A stretch of DNA of 64,000 nt from Dermatemys mawii (taxonomy: Eukaryota; Chordata; Testudines; Dermatemydidae). Below are positions 23,990-35,011 of this stretch, piece by piece (the stretch's first letter is position 1; each line of letters starts with the position of its first letter). Position numbers and translations under genes: made by a program. The notes beneath the pieces were generated by a model. It saw only the letters and a program-made list of their open reading frames with translations, was not told the origin of the DNA and searched no databases. The stretch lies in assembly GCA_007922305.1 (NCBI GenBank), contig ML677335.1, positions 19,804,093-19,868,092 of the forward strand. Reading direction: 5' to 3'.

Positions 23990-24710
23990 GTATTATCTAG
24001 ACCAACCCTGACAGTTTTGTCTAACCTGTTAAAAACTTCTAGTGACAGAGATTCTACAACATTCCTGGGTAATTTGTTCCAATCCTCAACTACCCTTACA
24101 GGTAGGAAGTTTTTCCTAATGTCTAACCTAAATCTCCCTTGCTGCAATTTAAGCCCATTGCCTCTTGTCCTTTCCTCAGTGGTTATGGATAACTGTTTAT
24201 CACCCTCTCTTTATAACAACCTTTCAAATACTTGAAGAATGTTATATTTTCCCCCTCAATCTTTTCTTCTCCACACGAAACAAACCCAATTTTTTAAATC
24301 TTTCTTCAGAGATCATGTTTTCTAGTCCTATAATCATTTTTTTGTTGTTCTCTTCTGGACTTTTACAATTTGACCACAAGTGTGGTGTCCAGTTAGACAC
24401 AATACTCCAGTTGAAGCCTTATCAGTGGTGAATTACTTTGTGTCTTGCTTAAAATACTCCTGCTAATATATCCCAGAATGAGGATTTTTTTTTTGCAATG
24501 CTATTACATTACTGACTTGTACTTAAGTTTGTGATCCACTATGTCCTCTGACCTTTTTTTGCAGTACTCTTTCCTAGGTAGTCACTTCCCATTTTGAATT
24601 AGTGCAACTGAGGATTCCTTCTGAATTGTAGTACTTTGCATTTGTTCTTATTAAATTTCATCCTGTTTAATTCAGACCATTTATCCAGTTCTTTTCCACT
24701 GAAAATCTAG
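23990..24710 (-). mobile_element. CR1 LINE 3' fragment of a second subfamily
   Basis: Antisense CR1 tail: CTAGACCAACCCTGACAG, TTAAAAACTTCTAGTGACAG, GAAGTTTTTCCTAATGTCTA, CTAAATCTCCCTTGCTGCAA, then GTTCTCTTCTGGACTTTT and GTGTCCAGTTAGACACAATA. This order matches the 3' part of CR1 ORF2 plus 3' UTR in a subfamily different from the 16.8 kb copy. Many small indels; old. Confidence 0.85.
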
Positions 24711-24714
24711 TTAA

Positions 24715-26205
24715 TGAAGACTTATTCTATCTCTGAACTGAAGTTACTGCAAACATTTCCATTTTCATATAATTCAAGCAACACTTATCTTCTGATTTTC
24801 CTTTGAACCATTAACAGTTTCCATTGGCTGTAGATAAAATCAAAGATAATTAAAATAAATCATCACAGAACAGAGATACCCTAAAACAAATATTTTAACC
24901 ATTAATCCATCCACTTTTTAGGATAAGACTATTAATTTAGAATTAAAACAAACACACTACCACCTATATACAATAAATACATAAGATTTATGAATGCAAA
25001 ACATCATTAAAACCTAGATGAATTATTAATCTTTTATTATAAGCCATTGACTAATGCTGAACTGAAATGTGCAATAAATAAAATGCCTTTATGAAATGAA
25101 CCATTTCCCATGACAACTTTTTTTTTTTTAAAAAAAAATCACACTGCTGAACTCTCCCTGACGAATGAGGATGATTAATTCACCCAGAAAGCATTTAAAA
25201 GCTATGCTTGTTTCATAAATTTCCTAACTGAAGATTAATATTACCTGTAAAAAGGCAAAAGAAGAAATTGACTATCAGAAATTAAATGAATAGAAAGACA
25301 CCAGGTGAACTTTGCTGAAACTATTATGATGCTGTTCAGAACTGACAAGAAAAAAAAAGTCATTAAGTTGTTCTAAAAATGAACAAACAACTTGTAGAGT
25401 TAATATTGCTTTTCCTATAGATGACACATAAAAGGATATTCTGAGTATACGGCTCCATTACCTATGCCTAGCAATGAATGTTGTCTAATTTAATTTAACT
25501 GTGAACAGATTTCTTAACAGCACAATTTGTATTTTGAGAGCATCTCTTAAGAATCATAGCTAGCAGTGTGTGGCAGTTCAGTGAAGAATAATCTGTAAAC
25601 AAAATTTCCATCTATCAAGAAAGGCCATTAAAGAACATAAAATAACTCATCCTTGACTGATTAATGTCTGCTACTGGAAGAAATTTAAGGCTATTAACGT
25701 CTAGAGAATACACTGCTGCAGTGGTTTCATTTGTTACATAAAATCATTTGATTTTATTATGTTTCTGCCTAAAGATTGTGTAGAAAAACACCAAACTAGT
25801 TTTTTTCTTCTCTGAAAAATATATTTAATATTTAGGAAAAAGAGCCAACTATTTGGAAAACCATATGCAATGGAATACACAGCTCAGCAATTGTATATAC
25901 ATATGTAGTCAATTTAAGGTCATCCCTCCCATAGAAACAGAAAATCTTACCAAATGGCAAAGCCCTCACAGTCTGTGTGTACTGCATGCAAACAAACTAA
26001 TTTCTGAATACTGGCTTTTGTCTCCTTGCTCATAATTTCCACTTCAGTTACAACTATATATGCTTAGTAAGCCTTGCATTGTTGCCAAACTCAAAGAATG
26101 ACAATTTCTAGCTTGAGTATGAGCTTCAAAATAGTCGCAAAAGGGAAGCACCACAGGGTTCAATATAAAGTCTCTGACCAGAATATTCTGTACATACTAA
26201 ATAAG
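24715..26205. other. No recognised gene
   Basis: AT-rich; no supported feature. Confidence 0.4.
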
Positions 26206-26213
26206 ACGGGTAA

Positions 26214-26530
26214 GACTTGTAGCACCTTGGAGACTAATCAGTTTATTTCAGCATAAGCTTTCGTGGGCTATAGCCCACTTCATCAGATGCACAGAATGGA
26301 ACAGAAGATGTATTTATATACAGAAAGCAAAAAAGGTTATATGTTAGCATACCAATTCTAAGAGGCTGTCTGTATATAAATACATCTTACTTCTATTCCA
26401 TTCTATGCATCCGATGAAGTGGGCTATAGCCCTCAAAAGCTTATGCTGAAATAAACTGTTTCGTCTCTAAGGTGCTACAAGTTTTCCTCATCTTATTTAT
26501 GGACACAGACTAACACGCCTGCTAATCTTA
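26214..26530. mobile_element. Inverted pair of PLE terminal segments (palindrome)
   Basis: Left arm 26214-26322 and right arm 26370-26480 are reverse complements over about 105 bases, around a 47-base loop. Each arm contains the PLE end segment (ATAAGCTTTCGTGGGCTATA on the left, TATAGCCCTCAAAAGCTTAT on the right). The right arm continues into GACACAGACTAACACG, the usual distal end. PLEs are known to carry pseudo-LTRs in direct or inverted arrangement. Confidence 0.8.
26246..26286 (-). ncRNA. Hammerhead-ribozyme-like core, best preserved copy
   Basis: On the minus strand: CTGATGA (26286-26280), one extra A, the perfectly self-complementary GTGGGCTATAGCCCAC stem II, GAAA (26262-26259), then GCTTATGC as a possible two-pair stem III, then TG. 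Both conserved core blocks are intact. The extra A before stem II and a G at the expected cleavage position (H in the consensus) argue against present activity. No clear stem I was found by eye. Confidence 0.45.
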
Positions 26531-26702
26531 AACCTGTACATGTCAATAGATTCTTCTATTTAAAGTGTGTTTAGAAATAGCTTCCAAAAATGTTTAAATC
26601 CCAGGCAAACCAGATCAGATGATAGCACCCAGGACTTTCAGAACCGACATGCCACAACTATGTAGTAAAGCCAATGAAATGCAGCACAGTAAAAGTACTA
26701 CC

Positions 26703-27175
26703 TGTGGCAAATTTGCCTGCACTGTTATGATGGGTCCCGCGCTTTCTCTTCTTGTGCGGGGGTTCAGGGCACCACTTCTTGCCCCTGAACAGGGTATTAA
26801 CTGCTCCACTGGTATCCTAGAGAAGGGGAATGGAGAGGGAGTGACCCGGGCCCGCCCTCTACTCTGGGTCCCAGCCCAGGGGCCCTGAGGATAGCAGTAA
26901 ACTACTTGAACTAGCTATTCCTTCCCCTGGGCTACTTCCCTCTCCTACCCTTCAGCTTGTGGGGCCTCCTGCCCTCTCTCTGCACAAGCCAGGTGTCCCT
27001 TTACCTACGGTATGGGTCTTCTTAGCTCATTGCAGCACTTCTTCCAACTCTCCTCTGCTTTCCTCCAAACTTCTCTCTGCTCCCACTCCTTCAAACTGCT
27101 CTCTGCTCCCACTCCTTCAAACTGCTCCAAACTGCTCTCCACTCCAACTCCTCCAAACTGCTCCAGACACTTATT
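26703..27175 (+). mobile_element. LTR fragment of a gypsy/ERV-like element
   Basis: Starts TGTGGCAAATTTGCCTGC, consistent with a TG LTR end. Later GGGCCCGCCCTCTACTCTGG and CAGCCCAGGGGCCCTGAGGA are shared in outline with the LTR at 32052-32636 (CCCACCCTCTACTCTGG, CAGCCCAGGGACCCTAATAG), and both have CTGGGCTACTTCCC. It ends in a tandem CTCCAAACTGCTC-type run (27060-27170) and no CA terminus is found, so the 3' end is lost. Confidence 0.65.
27060..27172. repeat. Short tandem repeat CTCCCACTCCTTCAAACTGCT
   Basis: About five imperfect units of 19-25 bases built on CACTCC, TTCAAACTGCT and CTCTCTGCTC, inside the LTR fragment. Confidence 0.7.
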
Positions 27176-27194
27176 CAAAAGTTAAACCCTCAAG

Positions 27195-27964
27195 CTTTTT
27201 TTGTCCGATGCAGTTCTCATTCATTGAATTTGGTGGTCAGTGATGCAGTGTCAGCTTCTAGCGAGGCTGCTGAATTTTTCAATGTAATTCAAAGCATCTA
27301 TGTATTTTTCTCTGCATCAACTCATCGATGGCAAATTTTGAAGCAACATCAGGGAACATCCTCTCTGATGCTGAAATCACTGAGTGCCACATGATGGGAA
27401 AGTTGAGTGGAGGTGATAAAGCCTATCAAACACCAAATTGGGAAAATAGGTGATGCCATAGTTGCCATTAGGGAGGATAATGCTATGACAGGAACTGTTC
27501 ATGGAAGAACAGTGGCAGAAGGAAATGGAATCACCAGAAACATATATAAATTCAAATTTCTGTGTGGCTTAGTGTTGTGGCATGACATATTGTTTGAAAT
27601 AAATGTTGTAAGCAAGAGACTCCAAAGTGTGGACCTTGATATATCTGGAGCAACAGAATAATTAGACAAAGCAAAGTCATATCTACAGTCTTACCAGTCA
27701 GATGAGAGATTTCAAAACGTTCTGAAGAGTGCACAGAAGTTGTCAGAGGAACTTCACACTGAAGCTATTTTCCCACCCATTCAAGCATACATGAGTCATC
27801 AAAGAAGAAGAAGATATTTTGATTACAAGGCATGGGATAATCCCATAAGAGACCCCAAACAACAATTCAAAGTTGAATTCTTAAACCAGGCGCTAGATTG
27901 TGCAATACAGTCAGTTGAAGAATGTTTCATGGAGCTAAGTGTCAAAAACAGAAACACTTCTTAA
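27195..27964 (+). pseudogene. hAT transposase remnant, ZMYM1/DUF4371-like
   Basis: One plus-strand frame from about 27250 to 27964 reads AAEFFNVIQSIYVFFSASTH, HRWQILKQ, LSAT, then W, VIKPIKHQIGKIGDAI, FLCGLVLWHDILFEINVVSK, LQSVDLDISGA, and after a stop LQSYQSDERFQNVLKSAQKL. This matches hAT-derived proteins of the ZMYM1 or 52-kDa-repressor type. In-frame stops: TGA at 27392-27394, TGA at 27404-27406 and TAA at 27659-27661. The C-terminal part ends at 27964 by TAA. A frameshift near 27240 separates a possible upstream piece. An intact protein would cut and paste its element. This is a broken copy lying between two LTR-type fragments. Confidence 0.8.
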
Positions 27965-27979
27965 GCTGCTTTCAATTAA

Positions 27980-28152
27980 GCCAGCAGTTTGTGGGACGTG
28001 GTTCAGACCTGGGTCTGTGTTTGTAGCCAGCAAGCGTGTCTGACACAACCAGGCAGGGGTCTGGAGTCCCAAGCTGGCAGGGAAGGCGGGGGCAGAATAG
28101 TTGGCACAGCAGTTGGCAGCCCCAAGAGGGTTTCTGTAATCCAACTCATCAC
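27980..28152. mobile_element. LTR-retrotransposon-like fragment
   Basis: GGGACGTGGTTCAGACCTGG, ACAACCAGGCAGGGGTCTGG, CCCAAGCTGGCAGGGAAGGC and an end near CCAACTCATCACATC. I recall this type of sequence from turtle LTR elements, but termini and duplication are not demonstrable here. Confidence 0.4.
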
Positions 28153-28154
28153 AT

Positions 28155-29700
28155 CTACTATTAAAGGAGAAAGTGTGAATATGATTATAAACTCATTGCA
28201 ATAAAACATGTATATCATAAAACACCATCATGTATTCTGTACATGCCACATATTGTGGAGGAAACATATTTCAGATATATTTGAGAGCTTTTTAAAAGTT
28301 ATATGAACTATTCGAATACCAAAGAGAGAGAAATTAAAATGAACAATGCATTGAAAATACCACTAAAATTCCTACAGTTGTTCTTGGTAAATAAAAATAT
28401 TATAATATACGACAGGGTGACATGGTGTACAAAGAATTTATCAACATACATTTTGGATGGCCACAGACTCTGGTAATCTGTTCACTTTTACGTAATTTTC
28501 TAATATTGTATTTAACTTGCTAGTGATTTTGACCTACAGAGAAATGAATGAGCTTTAAAAAATATGAAAAATTTACATAAAGAGAAACAGCACTACCATA
28601 ATGTTTTTCTACAAAGGCAACTACCACTTTGAAAAAGCCTCAGAATTGGCCATCAAGCACAAATGTAATCCTAAATTCCCCTAGCACAGCGGTGACATAA
28701 AGCCATAGGAGATTTCATACATCTTTTGTTCAAATGAAACTTTTCATTACTTTATGCTTGTAGCTAATCCCTATTTTCTTCCTACCTTTATTGTCTTAAA
28801 AATATTTATAAAAAGGTGTGCAATTATGCATCATTCATGAGCTGAAAAGCAGTCATGGTCAACTGATTAATTTCTCCATCATTAGACAGTCAGGGAAAAG
28901 CCTGGCAGTAACAGTACAATGTGTAATTGGTAAACCCAATGACTTTTCCAAAATATAATAATCAAAAGTATATCAAGCTTTACTTTAAAACTACACATTC
29001 AGTGGCTTTTAACAGGAAAAGAGGTTGTGGCTTTAAAAAGTAATGATTTGAGCCCTGGGGTTTTTTAGCAGATTGTATTACAACACTGTACTTGACCTAA
29101 GTTTAAAGGCAACAAATAAAATCACATATTCATTGCTGTATGTACATTGCAGACAGAGAATAATCAATAGAAAAATGTATTGGGAGCAAAAAAGATGACA
29201 GACTATCAAAAAAGGTCTTAGTGATTACAGCTCTGGTAACAAACAAATATATAGTGTAATTAACAAATATATTTTGCACTTATACATCACTGAGGATGTC
29301 AACATATTTAATAAATATTAAGTTAGCTTCAGAACACCCTAGTTAAAACATATACGCAGCCATCTCTGAGAGTAAACACAGCAATGTTTTAACAGTATTG
29401 GGAATGGAAACTGACACCACAGAGGGAATTTAAGAAAACAGAAGACAATATCAAATTTGAATCTGACTAGCAGTGATACCCTTCATTTTATGAAACTGCC
29501 TTGTGATCTTTGACCACACATGGTCAGGAACTTTGCTTTACAAAATTCTCATATGCAGAGATAAGGATAGTGATAGAAAAGAAGGGATGCTTAACAATAT
29601 AATGTCATCAATCTCAGAACTCAAATATTAAATTCAGAAAATCAAATGTGGAAAGGAATACTTGCAATAAACAATTCACTAACAGTCTAGAGACAGGGGA
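28155..29700. other. No recognised gene
   Basis: Strongly AT-rich, many stops, no repeat family identified. Confidence 0.45.
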
Positions 29701-31255
29701 GTCACACAACTTTCATGGTGTAGTGAGTAAGCAGACTCAGGGAACTCCCACGCACCCCTTTCTTAGTTTTCAGGAACTTTTTCAGCACAGACCTCCAGTA
29801 AGGCCCTATTCCTTTCATTAGGTCTGGAGGAGTCCAGGAGAGCAGGGGACAGGTGAGAATAGAGCAGAAGATGCAGAGGAGAGAAGATTAGAGCAGACAG
29901 CCTCTCCTCCACACCACCTACTGGAGCAAGACTGTCAGCATTACTGGAGATGAGTGAGAGGCCCATCTGTCTCCCTGCTGGGACATATACACTGAAAGGT
30001 ATACACCCCCACACGCCTCCCTCTTTACCTGAATTCCCTGAAAAAGTGGTAGCAGAAGACATCTTCTTTGTATTTTCCAGGAAGACAAAAAAAGATAAAT
30101 TAACAGGTGGCCACCCTTCCTGCTCCCAGAGAACTGCAAGGAGTTGCTGTATCTTCTTCCCTTCCCCTCCTGCCGCCCAACTCAGTTACTGTAGAAGCCG
30201 GAGGTACACCATTCTCTCAGAAATATGAAAAGTGGGGTTACTGGAATTACCATCTATCCCTTTGGTTGGTGTTGATTTTTGACCTAACCAGGAAGTTGAA
30301 GGGGCTGGGAAAGGAGAACAACTGAGTTTCTTTCTATCAAAACTATTATATAGATGCATGGAGGAAAAGGGATGAATTTACAGATGTTCGCAAACAGCTC
30401 CATTGGACAGAGCATTGATTTGCATGTTGTACCTCAGCATCCTGAAACTCACACTTTTTATACACCAAGAAAAGTGTAAAGGTTCCTGAACTCAATCCTG
30501 GAACCAAGCACAAGAGACCAAGATGAAGTGGGGACTAATAATTTTCAAGCTGAATATAATTTAATCAAGGGCTCTATAAGTAGCAGCAAGGGAAATTAGA
30601 ATGACCTTTGAATGTAATAAAGCACAATTGTTATACTTGATAAGGAAAATAGTCAAAAGTCATCAGAACAATTTGTATGTTGACTTTATTAGGAATATTG
30701 TTAAGTAATAGTTTTTAAAAAATAATGAGACAGGCATTAATGCCAGAAATCTTCGCAGATATGAAATATATCAGAAAATACATTATGAAGTAAAATGAAA
30801 AATAGAATGTTTGAAATATATGGTTTAAGGTTATATGTTACAGTTGGTAATATTGAATGTAAATGCTGTGAAGCTGATAAAATAAATGCTATTAGTAACA
30901 GATGTTTGAGGACTATGGGTCGAAGAAGAGGGGGAAGGTACTATGTGATTGTGACAATATTGAATGTATTGAAAAATTGGTTCAAAATATCAGGAACGAT
31001 CTGGGAGGTTCTTACTGGGAAGTACTTAATATTTGTCTCCAAAACTCCACAAACATATGCTAGGATAGCTCTAACTTTTGTACATTGAAATTCTTAATGC
31101 TAGAATTGGATTAATATATATCTTGGACAATATGCCTGTCTTCATAAAAATAAATATTAATTCCTTTATTAGCAGGGAGGTGAAAGCTAACTGGAAACCC
31201 CACAGACCCATGTCTGAGACCCACAAAACCCAAACAATATCCAATGTCCTCTGGA
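29701..31255. other. No recognised gene; one GC-richer patch
   Basis: A less AT-rich patch at 29740-30260 gives overlapping frames on both strands (for example a 99-residue minus-strand frame at 29763-30062) with no domain or splice support. The rest is AT-rich. Confidence 0.35.
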
Positions 31256-31264
31256 ATGTCAGGT

Positions 31265-31801
31265 GAGCCATGAAAGGACATATGAATCTTAGTGCATCTG
31301 GTACATAAATATCTTCTGACACCGTCTATAACAGTGCCATCTGAATGCCTGTTCTGACTTTCAGGTGACATTGTAAACAAGAAGTGGGCAGCAGCATCTC
31401 CTGTAAATATAAACAAACTTGTTTCTCTGAGTGATTGGCGGAACAAAAAGTAGAGCTGAGTGAACTTGTAGGCTCTAAAGTTTTACATTGAATGCAGTTC
31501 TTTTTTGTACATAATTCTACATTTGTAAGTTCAATTTTTCATGATAGAGATTGCACTGCAGTACTTGTATTAGGGGAAATATTGAAAAGTATTGAAAAAT
31601 ACTATTGCTTTTTACAGTGCAAATATCTTTAATCAAAATAAATATAAAGTAAGCACTGTACACTTCGTATTGTGTGTTGTAATTGAAATCAATATATTTG
31701 AAAATGTACAAAACATTCAAAAACATTTAAATAAATTGCATTTTATTATTGTTAACAGTGCAATTAATCACAATTAACTTTTTAATCGCTTGACAGCCCT
31801 A
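31265..31801 (+). mobile_element. hAT transposon 3' end with transposase dimerisation-domain remnant
   Basis: From about 31300 to 31452 the plus frame reads KYLLTPSITVPSECLF, a TGA stop, LSGDIVNKKWAAASPVNINK, then LVSLSDWRNKK and a stop codon. This is the C-terminal hAT dimerisation motif (PSE/CERLFS...NKKR..L). It is followed by an AT-rich 3' UTR and ends with TTTTAATCGCTTGACAGCCC, a CAG-type hAT terminus in antisense. The same family, rearranged, is at 54925-55662. The 5' part of the transposon is absent. The last 25 bases of the element recur at 32007-32031. Confidence 0.8.
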
Positions 31802-32051
31802 TTCCAATATGAAAGGTACCTACATTGGTCAGATTCAGAAAGATGTTTTTCTGCCTGCTCCTGATTCCTGCTTGATTCCAGAGATATTAATTAATATTAA
31901 TCTTGATTCAGAATATATTATTTAATTAAGATTAAGATTAATTAATATTAATTAAGATTCCTGCCTTTCTCCTGATTCCTGCTTGATTCAGGAGATATTA
32001 ATTAATGAAGATATTAATCACTTGACAGCCCTACTCCAATATGAAAGGTAC
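31787..32051. repeat. Local direct duplication around a hAT end
   Basis: CTTGACAGCCCTATTCCAAT plus ATGAAAGGTAC at about 31789-31819 recurs as CTTGACAGCCCTACTCCAAT plus ATGAAAGGTAC at about 32020-32051. Between them are repeated CCTGATTCCTGCTTGATTC and ATTAATTAATATTAA words. Looks like tandem duplication of a unit of roughly 230 bases, interrupted at its second copy by the LTR that follows. Confidence 0.75.
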
Positions 32052-32636
32052 TGTGACAAAGTTCCAAGTCTGGTGGGTCCTACACTTCCTGGCAGATTTT
32101 GAGGCCTAAAAAACTCATCTAGGCCCAGAGTGACCTCCCTTTCTCAGTAAGTAATTAGGGGAGACAGAAAAGGGGGGAGCCCAGGCCCACCCTCTACTCT
32201 GGACTCCAGCCCAGGGACCCTAATAGTATCAGCTAAGATGGCTGACCTTTTAGGCACAAAACACAATACAATTCCCTGGGCTACTTCCCCACAGCAGTCT
32301 CCGCTTCTTCAAACTCCACTTCACCCTTACCTCAGGGCCTCCTTCCTTCTGGATGATATGTTGTCCAACACTCAGTCTCACCAACAGCATAACTTCCTTC
32401 CACAGCTCCTGACACCCACAGCCACCTGACTAACTAGGAGGTTTTTATCTGGTTTCAGCCAGTGCCTGATTGGCTTCAGGTGTCCCAATCAGGCTAGCTG
32501 TTTCTACTCCTTTCTAGAAGCTTCCTGATTGGCCTGGAATAGCCTTTGTTTGGCTATCGAGGGACCTACACATCTTGAGGCTGATATACCTGCCTTCCAG
32601 TACTCTCCTATACCCTTCTGGTCTGACTCCGTCACA
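32052..32636. mobile_element. Solo LTR with 4-bp target duplication
   Basis: Starts TGTGACAAAGTTCC and ends TCCGTCACA. TGTGAC and GTCACA are perfect 6-base inverted termini with TG...CA ends. GTAC at 32048-32051 and 32637-32640 is the target duplication. Removing the LTR restores ATGAAAGGTAC plus CTAAATTGG, which matches the uninterrupted paralogous site at about 31809-31828 (ATGAAAGGTACCTACATTGG). Internal blocks CACCCTCTACTCTGG and CTGGGCTACTTCCCC relate it to the fragments at 26703 and 34190. Strand is chosen only by the TG start; the LTR would carry promoter and poly(A) signals in an active element. Confidence 0.88.
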
Positions 32637-32640
32637 GTAC

Positions 32641-33080
32641 CTAAATTGGTCTTGATTCAGGAAGGTGCACTCCTGCCTTGCTCCTTATTCCTGCTTTCCT
32701 GTCTTGTCCCTGATTCCTGCTTTCCTGACCTGCTCCTGGTTCCAGCCTTCGTATCTTTTAATTGATACCTGCCTCTCATTTCCAACTCTTATTCCAACCT
32801 CTGGCTCAACTCCTCCCTCTGATTTCAGCTCTGACCCTTGGTTCAAATCCCAACTCTTGCTCCAACCACTAGGCATGACCACCTATAGCCTGGCCCCCAC
32901 TGTTTGTGAAGACCAGTACCCACAGATGTGGCCCAGGAAAGGAACAAGGATGAAGACAATCAGTTAACCTCAGCTCTAAGAACTGGGTTCATTCAAATGG
33001 GCTGCCTACCTCCAGATGGACAACCAAGTAGCGTAGGTTCAAATTGAACAATTGACTTCTGAGAACCAACTGTTGAGGAA
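32641..33080. other. Pyrimidine-rich leader-like segment
   Basis: Runs of CTGATTCCTGC, CTCCTGGTTCC and CCAACTCTT words, followed by ACCACTAGGCATGACCACC. I recall similar sequence as untranslated leader of turtle LTR elements and it precedes a gypsy pol remnant, so it may be that element's 5' region. No primer-binding site was identified. Confidence 0.35.
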
Positions 33081-33084
33081 GCAG

Positions 33085-34165
33085 GAGAGAACTGCACACC
33101 GAGAACACAACACTGCAGGCATGAACCACATTATCTGTGCGTATAAGAGTGGGCAAGGAATGGAAAATGGAGTTTTCAACTCCTTTTGGCCTCTTCATGT
33201 ATTTAGTAATGTCATTTGGCCTAATGAATGTCCTGGCCACTTTCCATTATTTCCTCAATGATGTGTTATATGGTATATTAGACAAATAATTGTAATTTAT
33301 CTTTATGATATACTCCAATAAACATAATTTCCACATAAAGATGGTCCCAGAGATACTATGTCAAAACATGGCCTTTATGCTAAATTAGAAAAATGTGTTT
33401 TTGATCAAACAGCTATTGAGATCCTGGGTTTTAGCTGTCTCTTAAAGGAATTAAGATGGATCTGCTCAAGGTCCAGGCTATTTGTGACTGGGCTGCAACT
33501 TGACATGTCCATGACCTGCAATGTTTTCTAGGCTTTTCAACTTTTGATGTTGATTCAATCTCCCGTTTCTCAACACAGATCATACCTATGATGGATCTAC
33601 CATGCAAAAACGTTTAGTTCCATTGGCCTCCTGAAGCCCAACTAGCTTTCAGGCAATTAAAGCTAGCCTTAGCCACTGCTTCTACCATAGGTGCTGGAAT
33701 GGCCACAACCCTGCCTCAAAGTGGTTTCCCATTATATACAGAGATTACAATTTGGTTATCAGGCTCTCAGCCCTCCCACTATAAAAACTGTTCCAGTGCC
33801 ACTGGCTACTACCCTGGATCATCTATATGCCATACAAGTTTTTGTTGTAGAAGCAGGTGCCTCTGGTATGGTGATTAAAGTGGTATTTTGCAAAGCAATC
33901 GGGAAGCCAACCAGATTTTATATCTTTGTGCCTATTATTCCCATAAACTCACCCCTGCAGAACAGAACTATGAACCCCCACCAAAACAGCCTTCAAGGAA
34001 TGGCATCATTACCTCAAGGAAACCCAGCATCTACCCAGATTTTTATTGATCATAGAAATTTAGAATATCTGTGCAAGGTTAGAGCATTGAATCAGAGACT
34101 TCAGTGGGCCTTAATGGCATGGCACCTCTCACAAGTGCCCCTTCTGGTTGGGTGTATATGAAATC
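33085..34165 (+). pseudogene. Ty3/gypsy (sushi-like) pol remnant: RT and RNase H
   Basis: Degraded RT at 33130-33450 in shifting frames: a gypsy-type FNSFWPLHVF region (cognate of the TPFGL block), NDVL, VIYLYDIL (cognate of the catalytic YLDDIL box, with an Asp lost), and HGLYAKLEKCVF plus EILGF. RNase H part at 33690-34161: SHYIQRLQFGYQ-like, VFVVEAGASGMV, then FIDHRNLEYL and ALNQRLQWALMA. IDHRNLEYL is characteristic of sushi-type gypsy elements, distinct from the 1-1470 copy. The enzyme pair would make and process cDNA. Multiple stops; pol beyond RNase H is lost. Confidence 0.78.
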
Positions 34166-34189
34166 TTTAACAGCCAGGCCATGGTATCA

Positions 34190-34460
34190 GACTGTACCCC
34201 TAGGGCTTCCTCCCTGTAGGCAACATTTTCACCGTCTCTGGACCCTTCTGGTCCCAGCTCTCCAGGTGGGCCTTTTAACAGTTCAGACTCCCTTTGGGGG
34301 GTTTATTGCTGTCCAATTGTAAGCCACTTCCTCAGCAGCCTTTGGGGGTAACCCATCCCCATCTCCTACTCCTAGCCCAGGGATCCTAAAAATAGCAGCC
34401 ATGCAACACTATGTCCCTTTAACTAAACTGCTTTAAGTTCCCTGGGCCACTTATCTGCAA
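34190..34460. mobile_element. LTR-like fragment downstream of gypsy pol
   Basis: CCCATCCCCATCTCCTACTC, CTAGCCCAGGGATCCTAAAA and CCCTGGGCCACTT align in order with blocks of the solo LTR (32160-32300). No ends visible. Could be part of the same damaged element as the pol remnant. Confidence 0.5.
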
Positions 34461-34504
34461 ACTTAGCCATGCTCAAGCTCTCAGATCACTGATTTCCTTT
34501 ATAG

Positions 34505-35003
34505 CAGAGGTTCCCAAACTGTAAATGTACCCCTTCGGGTATGGGAGACATCTGTGGGGGGATACACAGAAGAAATTGCGTAATGGTGGATTTTATGTAT
34601 TATTTGTTTATGTATTGCTTTTTCATAATAGCCTATTCAAACAAAGCTTTAAAACTGTGGGAATTTATAACAAATTGCAGTAAGTTAATTTACTTCAAGA
34701 TGTACCAACGAGAACAGATACAGAGAGACGTGGACTTACAGAACCCTCACCTCCAATCACTGTACAGCAAGGGTTAAGTTGCCCAGCAACTGTCCAGACT
34801 AACTGAACTCAAAACTTTTCTTTTTTTTCTTTTTTGGTTGTATATGTCACACTATATCTGTGTGTAACCATGAAATATGGACAGATGGCTAAAACAGGTA
34901 GAAGAACAAAAAAAATATATCAGTGATGAGAAGGCCAGGAGTATGCCTGCAGCGGGTTGATCTGCAAAAGACCTATGCAATAACAAAAGTTTGGGAACCT
35001 CTA
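34505..35003. mobile_element. hAT-type non-autonomous transposon with 8-bp duplication
   Basis: Termini CAGAGGTTCCCAAACTGT and AAAGTTTGGGAACCTCTA are inverted repeats. The 8-base flanks CTTTATAG (34497-34504) and TTTTATAG (35004-35011) differ at one base, the expected hAT duplication. The interior is 499 bases in total with termini and is AT-rich without transposase. The 78-residue plus-strand frame inside it has no domain. Confidence 0.92.
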
Positions 35004-35011
35004 TTTTATAG

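Noticed and set aside
26703..27172. CRISPR-like tandem spacing in the CTCCAAACTGCTC run
   Set aside because: Units are contiguous and imperfect with no unique spacers; eukaryotic LTR context.
31111..31446. 111-residue minus-strand ORF
   Set aside because: Antisense to the hAT transposase C-terminal remnant, which reads correctly on the plus strand.
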